Part shown: one piece after another, positions 48,223 through 59,595 of the stretch | Layout of the letters: each line of letters begins with the position of its first letter | Numbering within the stretch: position 1 is the first letter of the stretch | Origin: Carettochelys insculpta | Lineage: Eukaryota > Chordata > Testudines > Carettochelyidae | Direction: 5' to 3' | Length of the DNA stretch: 64,000 nt | Assembly: GCF_033958435.1 (NCBI RefSeq) | Contig: NC_134137.1 | Location: 174,295,501 to 174,359,500 of the forward strand | Translations under genes and position numbers: made by a program | Notes under the pieces: model-generated | Seen by the model: the letters and a program-made list of their open reading frames with translations, nothing else | Told to the model about the DNA's origin: nothing | Database searches by the model: none

Positions 48223-48630
48223 ACTATGAGGGAAACCTGAAAGAGCTGGGCTTGTTTAGTTTAGAAAAGAAAACGCTTAGAAGGGACATGATAGTGGTGT
48301 TCAAGTACCTCAAAGAGGGTTACAAGGAGGAGGGAGAAAAATTGTTCTCCTTGGCCTCTGAGGATAGGACAAGGAATGATGGGCTTAAACTGCAGCAAGG
48401 GAGGTTTAGGCTGGATGTGAGGGAAAAACTGCTCAACTGTCAGGGTGGTTAAGCACTGGAATAAACTGCCTAGGAAGAATTTCCATCCCTGGAGATATTT
48501 AAGAGTAGGTTAAACAGACATCTAAAGGGGTTGGTCTAGACAGTGCTTGGTCCTGCCATGAGGGCAGGGGACTGGACTCGATGACCTCTCAAGGTTCCTT
48601 CCAGTTCTAGTGTTCTATGATTCTATGAAT
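48223..48630 (+). mobile_element. CR1 LINE 3' end
   Basis: The sequence 'tatgagggaaacctgaaaga' opens an RT C-terminal frame (48042-48452 contains 'LFSLEKKTLRRDMIVVFKYL' and 'LKLQQGRFRLDVREKLL'). It ends at 'ggactggactcgatgacctc' and 'gttctatgattctatga', the complete CR1 3' terminus with its short terminal repeats. It is one of the least worn CR1 ends in the window. The 5' truncation point coincides with the MITE. Confidence 0.9.
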
Positions 48631-49794
48631 GGTAACTTTATTTCAAACTATAGAGGAATACCTGTCCTAAAAATAAGGCAGGGGATCTTGTTCTTGTAAT
48701 TTCAGTGCTAGTAGTACTACCTAGAAGAGCAAGACATAACACGGACAGACTTTTAGTAAGTTCCCCTAAACAGATCCATTGGTATACCTTGACCTTGTCC
48801 TGCTCTGAGCATATATTGCCAATTGTATATTGCTTTAGCTGTATAGACACATGTCCACAGTGGACTAAGATGTGACCTCTAAGATGACCCATAAAGGCAT
48901 TTTCATATGTCACCTAAACAAGAACTGACTCCAGTTTTCCCAAGCTAGTGCTCCAAGGCTAGTGCTCTATCTTGGTCTATCAAGTTTCTTACACTAATGT
49001 ACTCGTGTTTAAGATTCTTGTTCTCCATGTTCTAGACTGTACCACTGAAACATTGACATTGCTCTGATCTCGTTGGAGAAAGTCAAGCTCCTCCAAAAAG
49101 CGTGTTTCTAAAGATTTCTAATTAAAATCAGAATTAGATTTTCGGCAAAGTATTTGATGAATACATGAGCTGGTATAGTAATGGAAAGGTAGGACCTTTT
49201 TCAAAACTTTTGTTTGGACTTAATGGGGAGTCAGCTCAGAAAGAAGAAAGAGGACTGCAACTAACTTGTGCTGGAAGAAAATGCTTCCTTTTTCACACTG
49301 CAAAAAGTACTTCTTCAGGGAAGTCTGTACAGATGAAATGTTGAGCCCTGCACATATCATGAATGGATCTCAATATCTATAATCTTAATAGCAAAGATTA
49401 CTGAAGAATTGTTCAAAATTCAATTTCCATAAAGAAGAAACCCTGGAGAACAAATGATATGAATCTTGGGAAAATTACATTTAATGCATGTTTATGACTG
49501 TAGCTGTCTTCCTGAGAGCAAAAATCAATGGTTTATCCTTACACAAAGCACTCTGGAGGATATGGAAAAGCCAAGTCTGAATAACTTTTTGAAACAGCGT
49601 TGGAGTAAGCTTAACCCCCTCCCCCTGCCCAAAAACTGAACACTATCCCAGTCTCTGATCACATAATGACATCTGTTATTGCTTACTGCATGCCAGCAAC
49701 TCTGTCTATGTCATGCATATTTCTGTGATGCTGAGTAGCTATGTTTTACAGAAAACTGGCTTTTTGGGTAAGATGAAAAACAAGAGACATATAA
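48631..49794. other. Unique sequence, no gene seen
   Basis: The 91-codon minus frame at 48638-48913 shows no recognised domain. No repeat is recognised. Confidence 0.35.
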
Positions 49795-49985
49795 AAATCC
49801 TGGATTCAGTTTCCAGGTCCGCCATAGACTTTCTGAGTGACCTTGAAAAAGTTGCTTAATCTCTCTGTGCCTAAATTCCCCTCTGTAAAATGGAGGTAAG
49901 AATATCTACCAATGTTTCACTGGTATTATAAAAATTCATTTGATCTGCGAGATGCTTAGTAATGTAGGTGACTGTAGAGGCAGCC
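49795..49985 (+). repeat. MIR ancient SINE
   Basis: The text 'tctgagtgaccttgaaaaag', 'ttgcttaatctctctgtgcc' and 'ccctctgtaaaatggaggta' follows the conserved MIR core and its 3' side closely. MIRs are old SINEs shared across amniotes. Confidence 0.85.
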
Positions 49986-52139
49986 CTCCATTCTACCTTT
50001 TAAGCAGTCTCTGTTGTATTCCTTTACATCTCATTATAACGTTAGTGTTGGATTCTTTATTATTATCTACTGGAATGCATCTTGAGGAGGCCTAATTGTA
50101 GTGCAGTTCACTTTCATATGGGGAAAGTGGCCTGATATCTGGCTGGTAGATTGGAAGTATTGTGCAGAGAGAGTGAGAATGCATTGTCAGAATGGTTCAA
50201 GAAGCCCTTTTTTGGCTATTTCACAGCAGAACTTCAATCTGTACCTTTTAATTCAGTTCAGTTTATATGAATTTGTTTATCTGTGACGGGTATTGTGGCT
50301 GACAATCTTTCTGAAGCATTGATGGGGTTTTAATCATCCCAGTTTTTTCCGTGTGTGGATGATTTAATTGTGCCCAAGGAATATGAAATGGGCCATGCCC
50401 TGAAATATTTACTTTTATATCCATGTTAGTGAGTGATCTCACTAAAGAGCTCTTGCCTTGAATCCACCCAAGGAGGAAAATCCTGGCAACTACTGTCATG
50501 TAACTGAATCATTAACAACTAATATTACTTAACCTCAACAAGTAAGCACATGAGATACAAAACCCCAGAGCACTCACAGTGAGTGGCTGTTAGGTGCTCT
50601 CTCATAGCTGATGATATAATGCAATAAATTATTACATGGTCAATTTTCTGGTTGTTTAACTGAGAGGCACATTTGCTTCCATGCAAAAGACCTGCATAAT
50701 TCTTTGAACTCCATTGAAGGTAGAGCATAGTCTTCTGTTGGCCTTGTGCAAATGAGTAGGGGTAAATATCACTCTCACAATGTAATTTTTATCTGGTACC
50801 ACAACGCCTTCATTTATGCTTCCAATTAAATCTACAAATGTCTGGAGTTTTAAGCATTTGGTCAAATGCCCAAGTGAAATGGTCATTTGACAAGATGACT
50901 GAAAGTGTTGGTCATTTGAACAAATGACTGTTGTTCTGTTGTAATATCCTTATGTTACTGTAACTGTCACTGTATTGGGTGGGTGGTGGGTGGGGCGGGC
51001 ATTCTGTTACATAACTGGCCATACTCTTTTAAGGCTCGTTTCTTCTTTGGCCCCAGCAGTATTGCCATAGTAACTTCTTGTTTCTTGACCAGGCAGCCTT
51101 TTATCCATTCAGGGCTACTTCTATCATCCTGGCTTCAGGAAAGCTCTGGCTCCATTAAGTCTTTGTTAAAATTGTCTTGTCAGACTACATATGAAGTGGT
51201 GGACTCCCTTCTTCTCTCTCTTTCTGTCTCTCTCTGTGAGTATTTTAGTTGGTAGTACTTCCTAGCGAAGGTTGCTGAGCACCTTCCATTGCAAGACATG
51301 GTTTTCAGTTGATAAGTTTTCCCTAAAGTTTAATAAAGACTGAAATTTTCCAAGTAGGGTGACTGTCTTAGGTTGATGTGGGGTTTTCTTATTTCTTAAA
51401 TTTCAGCCAAAATTGCAGGTGCATGCACACCAATATGGCATAATAGGTATATTTTCCCCCTAAAAAGCAGAAATACACAATGTCCCAGGCCACACCAAAG
51501 TTTATGCCTATCTCATCTTTCTAAGTCCAGGCTTAATTTTTCATAAGTGACTAGTGATTTTTGAGTGCACAGAGATGCTTTAAAAGAGCCTGATTTTCCC
51601 AAGTGCTAAAGCCTGTTCTTGTGAAAATCAGACTGGATCACAGGGAAGTCCTACAAAAGCAAGTCTGAGCAATTGCCAGAGGTTAAAGAAAGGCAGAATA
51701 GGTGTGAAGCACAATTTAAAAGGGAAAACTTTGCTTTCTTCTCTCTGGCTTGGATGAGCTGTGCTTTCCCACTGCTCTTTTTCTTTTTTGAACACTGCAA
51801 GGAAGCCTCCAACTCATCTTTCAGTCTACTTTGATCACTGGCAGTTGTTTTGGACAAGATTGTATAGGTCAGTGTTCCTGAAAATATATTCCATGGAACA
51901 CTGGTGTTCCCTGAACAACTCATGGGTGCACCATAAGTGTTTGGAAAAAATAATTCAAAGTTTTACAGTAAATAACAATTTTACAATAACAATAATGGAA
52001 AATACCAAAACATAATTTTATTTCTACATCTCATGAGAGCAGTAGTAGTCCAGCAACACAGCAAGGTTGACTAACATTGTGCTAGCCTCTCCTCTAATCT
52101 TCTCCTATCCGTGACAACTAGCCATGATGAGTGATCAAC
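49986..52139. other. Mostly unique sequence; holds an inverted match to 54.7 kb
   Basis: A (GGTG)n-like patch lies near 50978-50998. The 39 bases at 51111-51149 are the exact reverse complement of 54723-54761 (see findings). Frames of 60-90 codons have no recognised content, and no other repeat is seen. Confidence 0.4.
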
Positions 52140-52440
52140 TGTCTCCACCGATGACAACAGTGTGCCAGTGCTTGAGTTTCCATGAAGTCCATTCCTGTCT
52201 ACTCTTTTGTATTGTTAATCCATCTCTTCTTCTGTCTGCCTCATCTCCTCTTTCCCTGCGCCATCCTTGGGAGGATGATCCTAGATAGGCCCAATGATCT
52301 TTTCACATGGCTGTGCCACTTCAGCTTGAACTGCTTACAAGTAATCAGGAGGTCTTCATATGACCCTGTGCATTGGGAGAGGATGTTGCAGACCTTTTCA
52401 TTAGTGATGTGGTCAACATCCACCTCATGAAATGTGAAAT
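52140..52440 (-). pseudogene. LINE reverse transcriptase C-terminal scrap
   Basis: The minus-strand frame 52241-52423 reads 'DHITNEKVCNILSQCTGSYE' and 'FKLKWHSHVKRSLGLSRIIL', the tail of a LINE protein of the 'LKWYGHV.RS.GLAKTIL' type. This differs from the 'WLGHVRRM' LINE at 8.4 kb, so a third LINE family is present. It is cut on both sides and lacks any catalytic part. Confidence 0.7.
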
Positions 52441-52457
52441 TATCAGTCAGTCAGACA

Positions 52458-52878
52458 AGCCGTGTCTACACTAGCCAAAAACTTCAAAATGGCCATGCAA
52501 ATGGCCATTTCGAAGTTTACTAATGAAGCGCTGAAATACATATTCAGCGCCTCATTAGCATGCGGGCGGCTGCGGCACTTCGAAATTGACGCGGCTCATC
52601 CAGACGGGGCTCCTTTTCGAAAGGACCCCAGCTACTTTGAAGTCCCCTTATTCCCATCTGCTCAGAGGAATAAGGGGACTTCGAAGTAGCCGGGGTCCTT
52701 TCAAAAAGGAGCCCTGTCTGGACAAGCTGCACGGCGGCGAGCCGCGTCAATTTCGAAGTGCGGTGGCCACCCGCATGCTAATGAGGCACTGAATGTGTAT
52801 TTCAGTGCTTCATTAGTAAACTTCGAAATGGCCATTTGCATGGCCATTTCGAAGTTTTTGGCTAGTGTAGACGTAGCC
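52458..52878. mobile_element. Fold-back MITE, best-preserved family member, ACA duplication
   Basis: The ends 'agccgtgtctacactagcc' and 'ggctagtgtagacgtagcc' are inverted, and the halves pair nearly completely around the centre 'ccccttattccc'/'ggaataagggg'. ACA stands outside both ends (52455-52457 and 52879-52881), a 3-bp duplication as in PIF/Harbinger insertions. Each half carries the octamer 'atgcaaat' (52495, and inverted at 52833). It is non-coding; the mirrored frames on both strands come from the palindrome. Confidence 0.9.
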
Positions 52879-53137
52879 ACAATGTTCTCCTAACTATATA
52901 TGTTGCCATTCAAAAAGTTAAAGCTTTGAAACAAACAAAACACAAATTGTCATCATCTCATGTTAAAATATGCAAGTAAGTATCCTTAAATCAAACTCGA
53001 AGAAGTTCTCAAGCAGTATGTCTCCTACTTTTCCTATCATTAAATTTCTAATATGAATAGAAATATTTTTTGTCATTTTGTGTGTGTACAGTGAATTCAA
53101 GGGTTACCAAGACTGATATACTTCTAGTTTTTCTTTC

Positions 53138-53195
<58 letters not shown>

Positions 53196-54654
53196 TCTTT
53201 TATTTGACTGCTAGTTTTTGAGCTTTTCAGATCATATTTCCAAGCTTTCTTCCTCAGTCATGAGGACGAAAAAGTAACTTTCTTAAAAATGAAAGCCAAG
53301 ATTCTCATGTGTTCATTTGTCTCCAGATGCTGGGACTCTAAATAACATATCATGAGACTGGTGAGAAAATCTTGCAACTTAACATTGCTGGAAAATAAAT
53401 GAGGCTTGAAATAATGTGGGTTTCCTCTTTGTTTGACTTTATGGTGGTTTACATGCCATATGTGCTCTTTCTTTTATTTAATTGGCCCATGAGAATGACC
53501 AGTCATAGTGCATCTTCTAATACTTGTACCTTTTTCAGAATTCATGATATGGACCAACAACCTGCCAGTGAGGCTGCTCCGCCCCTCCTCCACGACTGCA
53601 GAGAAAACATTTAGCTTCCAGGGAAATCCCTCTCTGCATGCCCTGTCCCATTCCCCTGTCTCCTTAGAGAAGGACAGCAAATTGGAGCTGCTAAACGTAC
53701 TGATAAAAGGCCTGATGCTCCCCTGTAAGCTTACCTGTAAGAGCAGGCCTGGAGTGCTCGTACAGCCCTCCACCTGCTGTACTTAGCAGGCTGAAGAGCA
53801 GCTTCTCCTTTCCCAGGCCTTGTGGGGAGTGACCACCCAGCTGCTAACATGCTCTTCCCAGGTACAGTACAGGCTTTGATATCCAGCATTCATGGAGAAT
53901 GGGATTTGCCAGTTAATCAAATGCCAGCCCCGCTATTGGCAACCCCATCTGGGATTCCAGCTGCTGCCCATGTGCCCTGCTTGGTCTGCCAGCTCCTCTA
54001 ACGCTAGCCCCAGCAGATACTGGTTAACTGAGTTTCCTGGCTGTTCACATGGCTTGTACGGTTTATGAGAAAGGCAGGGGTTAAGAACTTCACCTTTGCT
54101 GCCAAGTCCTTCCCCCGCATTTCCAAGTTGAAATGTGGTTCTGAAAATGACAGCCGTCCGGGAAGTGCTTGAGGGCGCTATTAGAAACGAAATGCAGGGG
54201 GAAGGGATGTTATGAACAGAATGTCGGGGAAGAAGGAGGTTAGAATTTAATGTTGAGATCTTATTCTGCCCAAACTCACCACCTTTCTGGGATTTCAAAA
54301 TTGACAAGATCCAGGGCCATTCAAATACCCTCCAGTGATGACTTCTAAAGACTTTGGCCCTGTTCCCCAGAGTTCTGCACTTGCTGGAGTGAATGGCATA
54401 TATACAGCTAACAGGCTCACAGTTCTTGAGGAAAGTTACCTAGGAACACTTTAGATTTCATTTAGCTTTTAGCTAAACATTTTAACATTTAACATTTAAC
54501 TTCATTTTAGACTTGACTTGAGTATAGCTGAACTTCACACTTCTCTAAAAGACATGAGTAGAAAGGTTTTGAGCAGTATGGTTTAGCTGAACTCCTGGAG
54601 ACAAATGGCCCCTGAAAAGACAGATTTCTATACAGGAGTCAAGAAGTAACCGAG
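52879..54654. other. Unique sequence with (AC)n microsatellite
   Basis: Apart from the (AC)n run, no repeat is recognised. At about 53538 a 'gtacctttttcag' acceptor-like site leads into 24 open codons ('IHDMDQQPASEAAPPLLHD' then TAG), but no family is recognised and the stop is close. Confidence 0.35.
53142..53194. repeat. (AC)n microsatellite, about 26 units
   Basis: An uninterrupted dinucleotide run of 53 bp. Its purity suggests it is likely to vary in length between individuals. Confidence 0.95.
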
Positions 54655-55007
54655 AGGTAGCTGTGTTAGTCTGTATTCTAACAAAACAAACCAGCAGTCA
54701 TGTAGCACTTGACTTCATGAAACCAGAGCTTTCCTGAAGCCAGGATGATAGAAGTAGCCCTTTAAAGACTAAAAATAATTTATTAGGTGATGAGCTTTTG
54801 GGGGACAGACCCACTTCTTCAGATCAATAGCATTTCCAGTACAGACTGACAGTTATATAGCAGAGAGGTCCAAAAAAATTGAAATAAAAACTGACAAATC
54901 AGATACATGGAACTAAAGAGGGTAGAGGGAGTGAGGGTTATGAGATACAAGTGTCTTGCCTGAGAACATTACAAATACCAAAAGAAGGGAAACAGTCCTT
55001 ATAATCA
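54655..55007 (-). mobile_element. Penelope-like 3' end with a foreign insert
   Basis: It opens with 'gagaggtagctgtgttagtc' and continues after 'catgtagcact' with 'ttaaagactaaaaataattt' and 'gacccacttcttcagatc', the usual order of this repeat. Between 'gcact' and 'ttaaag' sits an extra stretch (54710-54761) that is not part of the family and matches 51111-51162 in reverse. The repeat body goes on to 'acagtccttataatcag', where the next copy begins. Confidence 0.75.
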
Positions 55008-55990
55008 GTATCAGAGAGGTAGCCGTGTTAGGCTGTAGCTTTGAGAACAACAAGAAGTCTTGTGGCATCTTATAGACTAACAGATATTTTGTAGCATAAG
55101 CGTTCATGGGCAAAGACCCACTTTGTCAGATGCATGAGTGGGGGGGGGTGGTTTCAGAGGGGTATTTAAAGAATGGGGTCCCAGAAAAAAGGAGGGCCAG
55201 AACTGACTAGGTGTATTCAGCAAGGTGGAAATGGCCCAGGATCAATAGTAGGTATCAAAAGAGGAAAAAACAAGTCGGCTCAGCCAGGGGGATATGAGCC
55301 ATTGTCAGAGTCTAATGGGGAGATCTTAACACCCAGGGCAGAGAAGCTGCCTTTGTAAGCTGTGAACCACTCCTAGTCCTTGTAATGCATGAGATAATAG
55401 CCCTCTATTGAAACCAAGTGTTAATGTCATGAATTTGAGTATGAACCCCAGTTCACACATCTCCCTCTGTAATCTGCTGTTGAAGTCTCTTTGTTGTGGA
55501 TGCATATTCTCAGGTCTTTAACAGAATGGCCCACTCCATTGAAATGCTCACTGCCAGGTTTATGTGAATTAAGATTCCTAAGGTCTGCTCTGCGTCCATT
55601 CAATCTTTGACAAAGTGTTTGCCCAGTTTGTGTAATGTACATAGTAGAGGGGGATTGCTGGCACATGATGGCATGTATAACATTGGTTGAAGTACAGGAG
55701 GATGAGCCCCTGATCTTGCAATTAATGTGTTAGGTCCAGTGATGGTATCTCCAGAATAAATAAGTGGACAAAGTTGGCAACGGGATAGGTTTCAAGGAAA
55801 AGTTCCAGGATTAGTATTACTCTGGTATGGCCGGTGGTTGCTAGTGAGAATTTTCATTAGATTAGAAGGTTCTCTATAACAGAGAACAGACCTCTCACAT
55901 GGGGCCTTCCAGGGTGTAACACCATGTTCTAGTATAGGTTGTAGGTTGCAGGGAAACCTCAGTGTGGGTACTCTTATGTAGATTCACCAA
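55008..55990 (-). mobile_element. Penelope-like retroelement, 3' third
   Basis: The 3' terminus is 'cagagaggtagccgtgttag' (read here in reverse), followed inward by the repeat body, a long untranslated part, and then a GIY-YIG coding relic (55.4-55.8 kb). This copy links the abundant short repeat to a coding retroelement. No reverse transcriptase blocks are seen upstream of 56.0 kb, so it is 5'-truncated. Confidence 0.75.
55427..55800 (-). pseudogene. GIY-YIG endonuclease domain relic of a Penelope-like element
   Basis: Penelope-like elements end their RT protein with a GIY-YIG nuclease used in insertion. The minus strand reads 'NCKIRGSSSCTSTNV' then 'IHAIMCQQSPSTMYIT' then 'QTGQTLCQRLNGRRADLR', followed by 'KPGSEHFNGVGHSVKDLRIC'. 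This follows the family pattern of a first beta-strand before 'C..C', a 'YIGQTG' box, an 'R' helix, and an 'HF...H' region. The YIG glycine is changed to threonine, and a frameshift near 55.72 kb separates the upstream 'CPLIYSGDTITGPNT' part. The domain is inactive. Alternative readings (a stand-alone nuclease gene) are unlikely given the repeat context. Confidence 0.7.
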
Positions 55991-56764
55991 ATTGTTCTGA
56001 GATGGGGCAGAGAGCTAGCCGCCCTTCCAGAATAGGCAACAGATCTCATCTTCAAAAACCACCTTTTGTGGCATCTGCAGGGTGCTAGCATCCTCTGCCC
56101 ATAATTTCTGTGTCTCTGCAGCAGTGTTAGGCCCCAGAGCCATCTCCACATCTCCCAACAGCAAGTGACAGAACTTGGGCTGACAGCCTCAAGCTTGTGC
56201 TACGGGTTTAAAAACAGCTCTGTAGATGTTGTAATGCAGGTTTCGAAGCCCACCCTCCTCCCTCAGCTTCGAAGCCTGAGCGCAAACATCCACACAGCAA
56301 TTTTTAACCCTGTTGTGAGAGCTCCACAAGCCTGACTCTGGAGATGTGGGCTCAGAGCCTCCCTGCTGCTCACTGCGTAGATGGAAGGAGAGGCTCTGTG
56401 GCAGTACACCACTACTGGACGATTCATAGGTGCTGACTCCCTAGACAGGGGTTGCTTGACTGTCACCCAGCCCCCACGCTATCCTTTCCCCCAAGCCCTC
56501 ACCCCCATTCCCATTGCTTCATTACCCCACAACTCCCATACTCCATCCTTTTCCTCCAACTCCCACTCCTACCTTTCCTCTTGTCTGCCTCCTCCCCAAA
56601 GCATGTCACATTGCCACTCCTCTCTCCTGGAGTGCCACAAATCAGCAGGAGATGCTGGAAGGAAAGGGGAGGAGTTGATTAGCGAGGATGACAGCAGGCA
56701 GCAGGTGTTGGGGGAAAGGGGACAGAAGGAGGAGCTTGTCTGACTGGGGATGCTGAGAACCTGC
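55991..56764. other. Unassigned sequence with C/T-rich part
   Basis: 56220-56460 ('cacacagcaatttttaaccc', 'caagcctgactctgg') faintly resembles a turtle MITE. 56460-56640 is C/T-rich, which explains the overlapping long frames there. No gene is seen. Confidence 0.35.
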
Positions 56765-57245
56765 CTTTGTTTCAGGAAAGATTTGGAAAAAAAAAAAGAA
56801 AAAAGAAAAAAAAAAGTCTAAAGAAGAGCAACCAAAATGATTCAAGAGCTGCATATATGACCTATGAGGGCAGATTGAAAGAAGTGGATTTTTTAGTCTG
56901 GAAAAGAGAAGACTAAGATGAGACATGATAACAGTTTCAAGTACCTAAAAACTTGTTACAAGGCAGACAGAGAAAAATTATTCTCCTTAACTTCTGAGGA
57001 CAGGACTTGGAACAATGGGCTTAAATTACAGCAAGGCTTAGGCTGGATATTAGGAATAACTTCCCAATTATCAGGGTGGTTAAACACTGAATTAAATTGC
57101 ATAGGGAGGCTGTAATCTCCATCAATGGAATTTTTTAAGGGATGGTTAGACAAACACCTGTTGAGTATCATCTAGATGCTGCCGTGAATGCAGGAGACTG
57201 GACCTGATGATTTTTCAAGGACTCTTCCAGTCATATGATTCTGTG
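56765..57245 (+). mobile_element. CR1 LINE 3' end with an A-rich expansion
   Basis: It starts 'ttcaggaaagatttgga', the CR1 RT C-terminal region, but the next bases are replaced by an A-rich run with a few G (56787-56815). It then resumes at 'agaagagcaaccaaaatgat' and runs on through 'KYLKTCYKADREKLFSLTSE' to 'ggacctgatgatttttcaag' and 'ccagtcatatgattctgtg'. It is more diverged than the copy at 48.2 kb. Confidence 0.85.
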
Positions 57246-58809
57246 GGACTGGTGCTTTCCAGCCTCCCCTGACTCTGGCTGCCCTCAAGACTGTCTAGTA
57301 AAATGGGATTCCTATTGTAGAGGGAGAGGCTAAAGAAATGGTAATACAGGCTTGAATTACTATTTCTTTGCAAAGTAAGTTTCATTGATCAGTGAGGATA
57401 CCTTACAGAGGTGATAAGTTTTAAAGCCAGAGGGGGTTATCACATGATCATTTAGTCTAATCTGCTGCACATTGCAAGGCTACCAAATTTCATCTCTCCA
57501 CTCCTATAGCAGGTCCCCAACATCTGGCTGAGTTACTGAAGTCCTCATGTCATGATTTTTAAGGATGCCAATTTATAGAGGATCCACCATTTACGCTCAT
57601 TTAAATATGCCAAGGACCTGTGCCCCATGTTGCAGAGAAAGGTTGAAACAAGACTGGCTGTTGGAAGAACAAGTTATTGACTAATTTCTAAATCAACTTC
57701 CATCTTTTTATAGAGTAGGTCTGGGAGAGACATGGTAAAAATGGAATGGAGTGGTCTATTTATGGTCTGGATTCTGCAACTTATTGTATGTGGTGAATAT
57801 CTTCATCCGGACAGAGCTCGATTGAAGTAATTAAATCTTTATACCCACCTATGTGGAATAATTATCTGGATTAGGCTTCCTGCACCCTGACTTTTTGCCG
57901 GTATCCAGAATGGCTGATATTGGAGGATCATGCATGTTGTAAGATAACCATGCAAGCTATAGAAATACCTTGCATTTGACAATTTCCTTATGATATTTGT
58001 AAATTTCACCTAATTCTGGAAGTTTACTCAAACTTTTCAGAACTGTTGATTATTATTAGAGTATGGAATAAGTGTTCCATATGCAGTTTATAAAGTGGTT
58101 AACATCAATATATTTTTGTGTGGTGTGATATCATGCTTCATCTGCTTCACTGCAGTGATTTTTTTATATCCATAACATATGGCATTAATTTTTATTCAAG
58201 ACAATTTTAGGATTACTTTGAATATTATTACTCTGTGTTACATCTGTGGTTTTCCAAAAAAGTTACCAAGGGAAAACAGAATAAGGATCTCCCATTATTG
58301 CTATTATTAATAAACGCCTAATGCCATACATGTGCACAGTGTTTTGCAGAATACAGAAAAAACGTGTTGTTTAAGAAATGTCAGATACGTGGCTTGCATG
58401 ACGTGCGTATGGACCATGTGGCATATGCAACATTTGCAAGAAAATAAATTAAAAATAAATGGTTCTGAAGACAATCTTGCAAATGTGAGCCAGGTGTTAC
58501 CAGAGTGGTATGATTTTCCTGTATCTGCGACAGTTTAAAAAAAATCTGAAGTGCGTGCTTCCCCACCTACCATAACTCTTATTGGAGCATTGACATTAAA
58601 GCAAAATGGCACTTTAAATGTCATCATTTACTATTTATTTGCTTATTTCAGTGGAAGGGATGCGTAAGAGGCTGTGAGAGAAGCTAGGTGGGGGAGGTGA
58701 ACTGAGAATTGTTGAAGGGGATTCAAAGGCAGAAAAAGAAAATTAGAAACAGAGAAAAGAGGCTGGGGAAGGAAAGAGAACAAAGGGCAGAAAGAAGAGT
58801 CTCCCTAAT
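57246..58809. other. Unique sequence, no gene seen
   Basis: No repeat is recognised. The frame at 58332-58538 (68 codons) has no family features. Confidence 0.35.
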
Positions 58810-59319
58810 GGAGAGCTGCGATGGGATATGTACCCTCCGCTGACAGTGAACTGGTTAATGTGAGCCTGAGGCCAATTGTTACTGGCTGCACTTGGAGAAT
58901 GGGCCAACTTTCATTGGAAAGGAAGTTTGGATGGGAAGGAGTGTGGTGTTGCTGTGAAGACAAGAAGCCTAGAGCAGAAGGGAGCTGCAGAGAGGAGAAG
59001 AAGGAACTCTGCAGTTCTCCAGCTCTGGGGCTAGAGACTGGAAAGCCCAACACAGTCAACTGCAAAGCCCTGGGTTATATTTGGTCCTGGGATCCTCTCC
59101 TGAATAGAGGACACTGACAAGTGACCAGGAGAAAGGCAAGAGCAGCCCCTAAGGCTGTGTGTGATTTGGTGGTGCTCCCTGAAAAGAGGTTGGGATTTAA
59201 GCTTCCAGGAAGACAGCCTTGGGAGGTGCTCAGCTGTGGAGCAAAGCAGGGACAACCAAGCAGCCAAGGTGGGCAGAAGGTCAAACATGAGGGGAGGGCT
59301 GAATGTGGGTTTGTCCCTA

Positions 59320-59499
59320 TGTAACCCACACAGCTATGTGTGGTTCACTGACCCATGTGGTGGTACCTCAACTTCACAGAGAAAGACTGTGTCTTCAACA
59401 GCCTCAGCTGGGAGGTAGCTGGCCTTTAGCTCAAGCTGTAGAGGTGCCTGTGGTAGGCTGCAGAGGTCCCAGGTTGGAGCCTGCCTGTGGGTAGTTACA
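59320..59499 (+). repeat. Short element with tRNA-like core, copy 2
   Basis: Same ends (TGTAAC, GTTACA) and same inner boxes as the copy at 46.7 kb: 'tagctcaagctgtagagg' at 59427 and 'aggttggagcc' at 59471. Length 180 bp versus 188 bp. It lies inside the older long repeat. Confidence 0.6.
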
Positions 59500-59595
59500 C
59501 ATATGTTGGGATTTTGATGGGGAAATGATTCCAGGGAAGAGCCCTGAGGGAAGGATGAACCTAGAGAGCTTGTGGGGAAGAATGTCTAGTAAAAG

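Noticed and set aside
53508..53786. Possible exon with an acceptor-like site and a 92-codon frame
   Set aside because: The frame directly behind the acceptor stops after 24 codons, the longer frame is a different one, and neither shows a known family.
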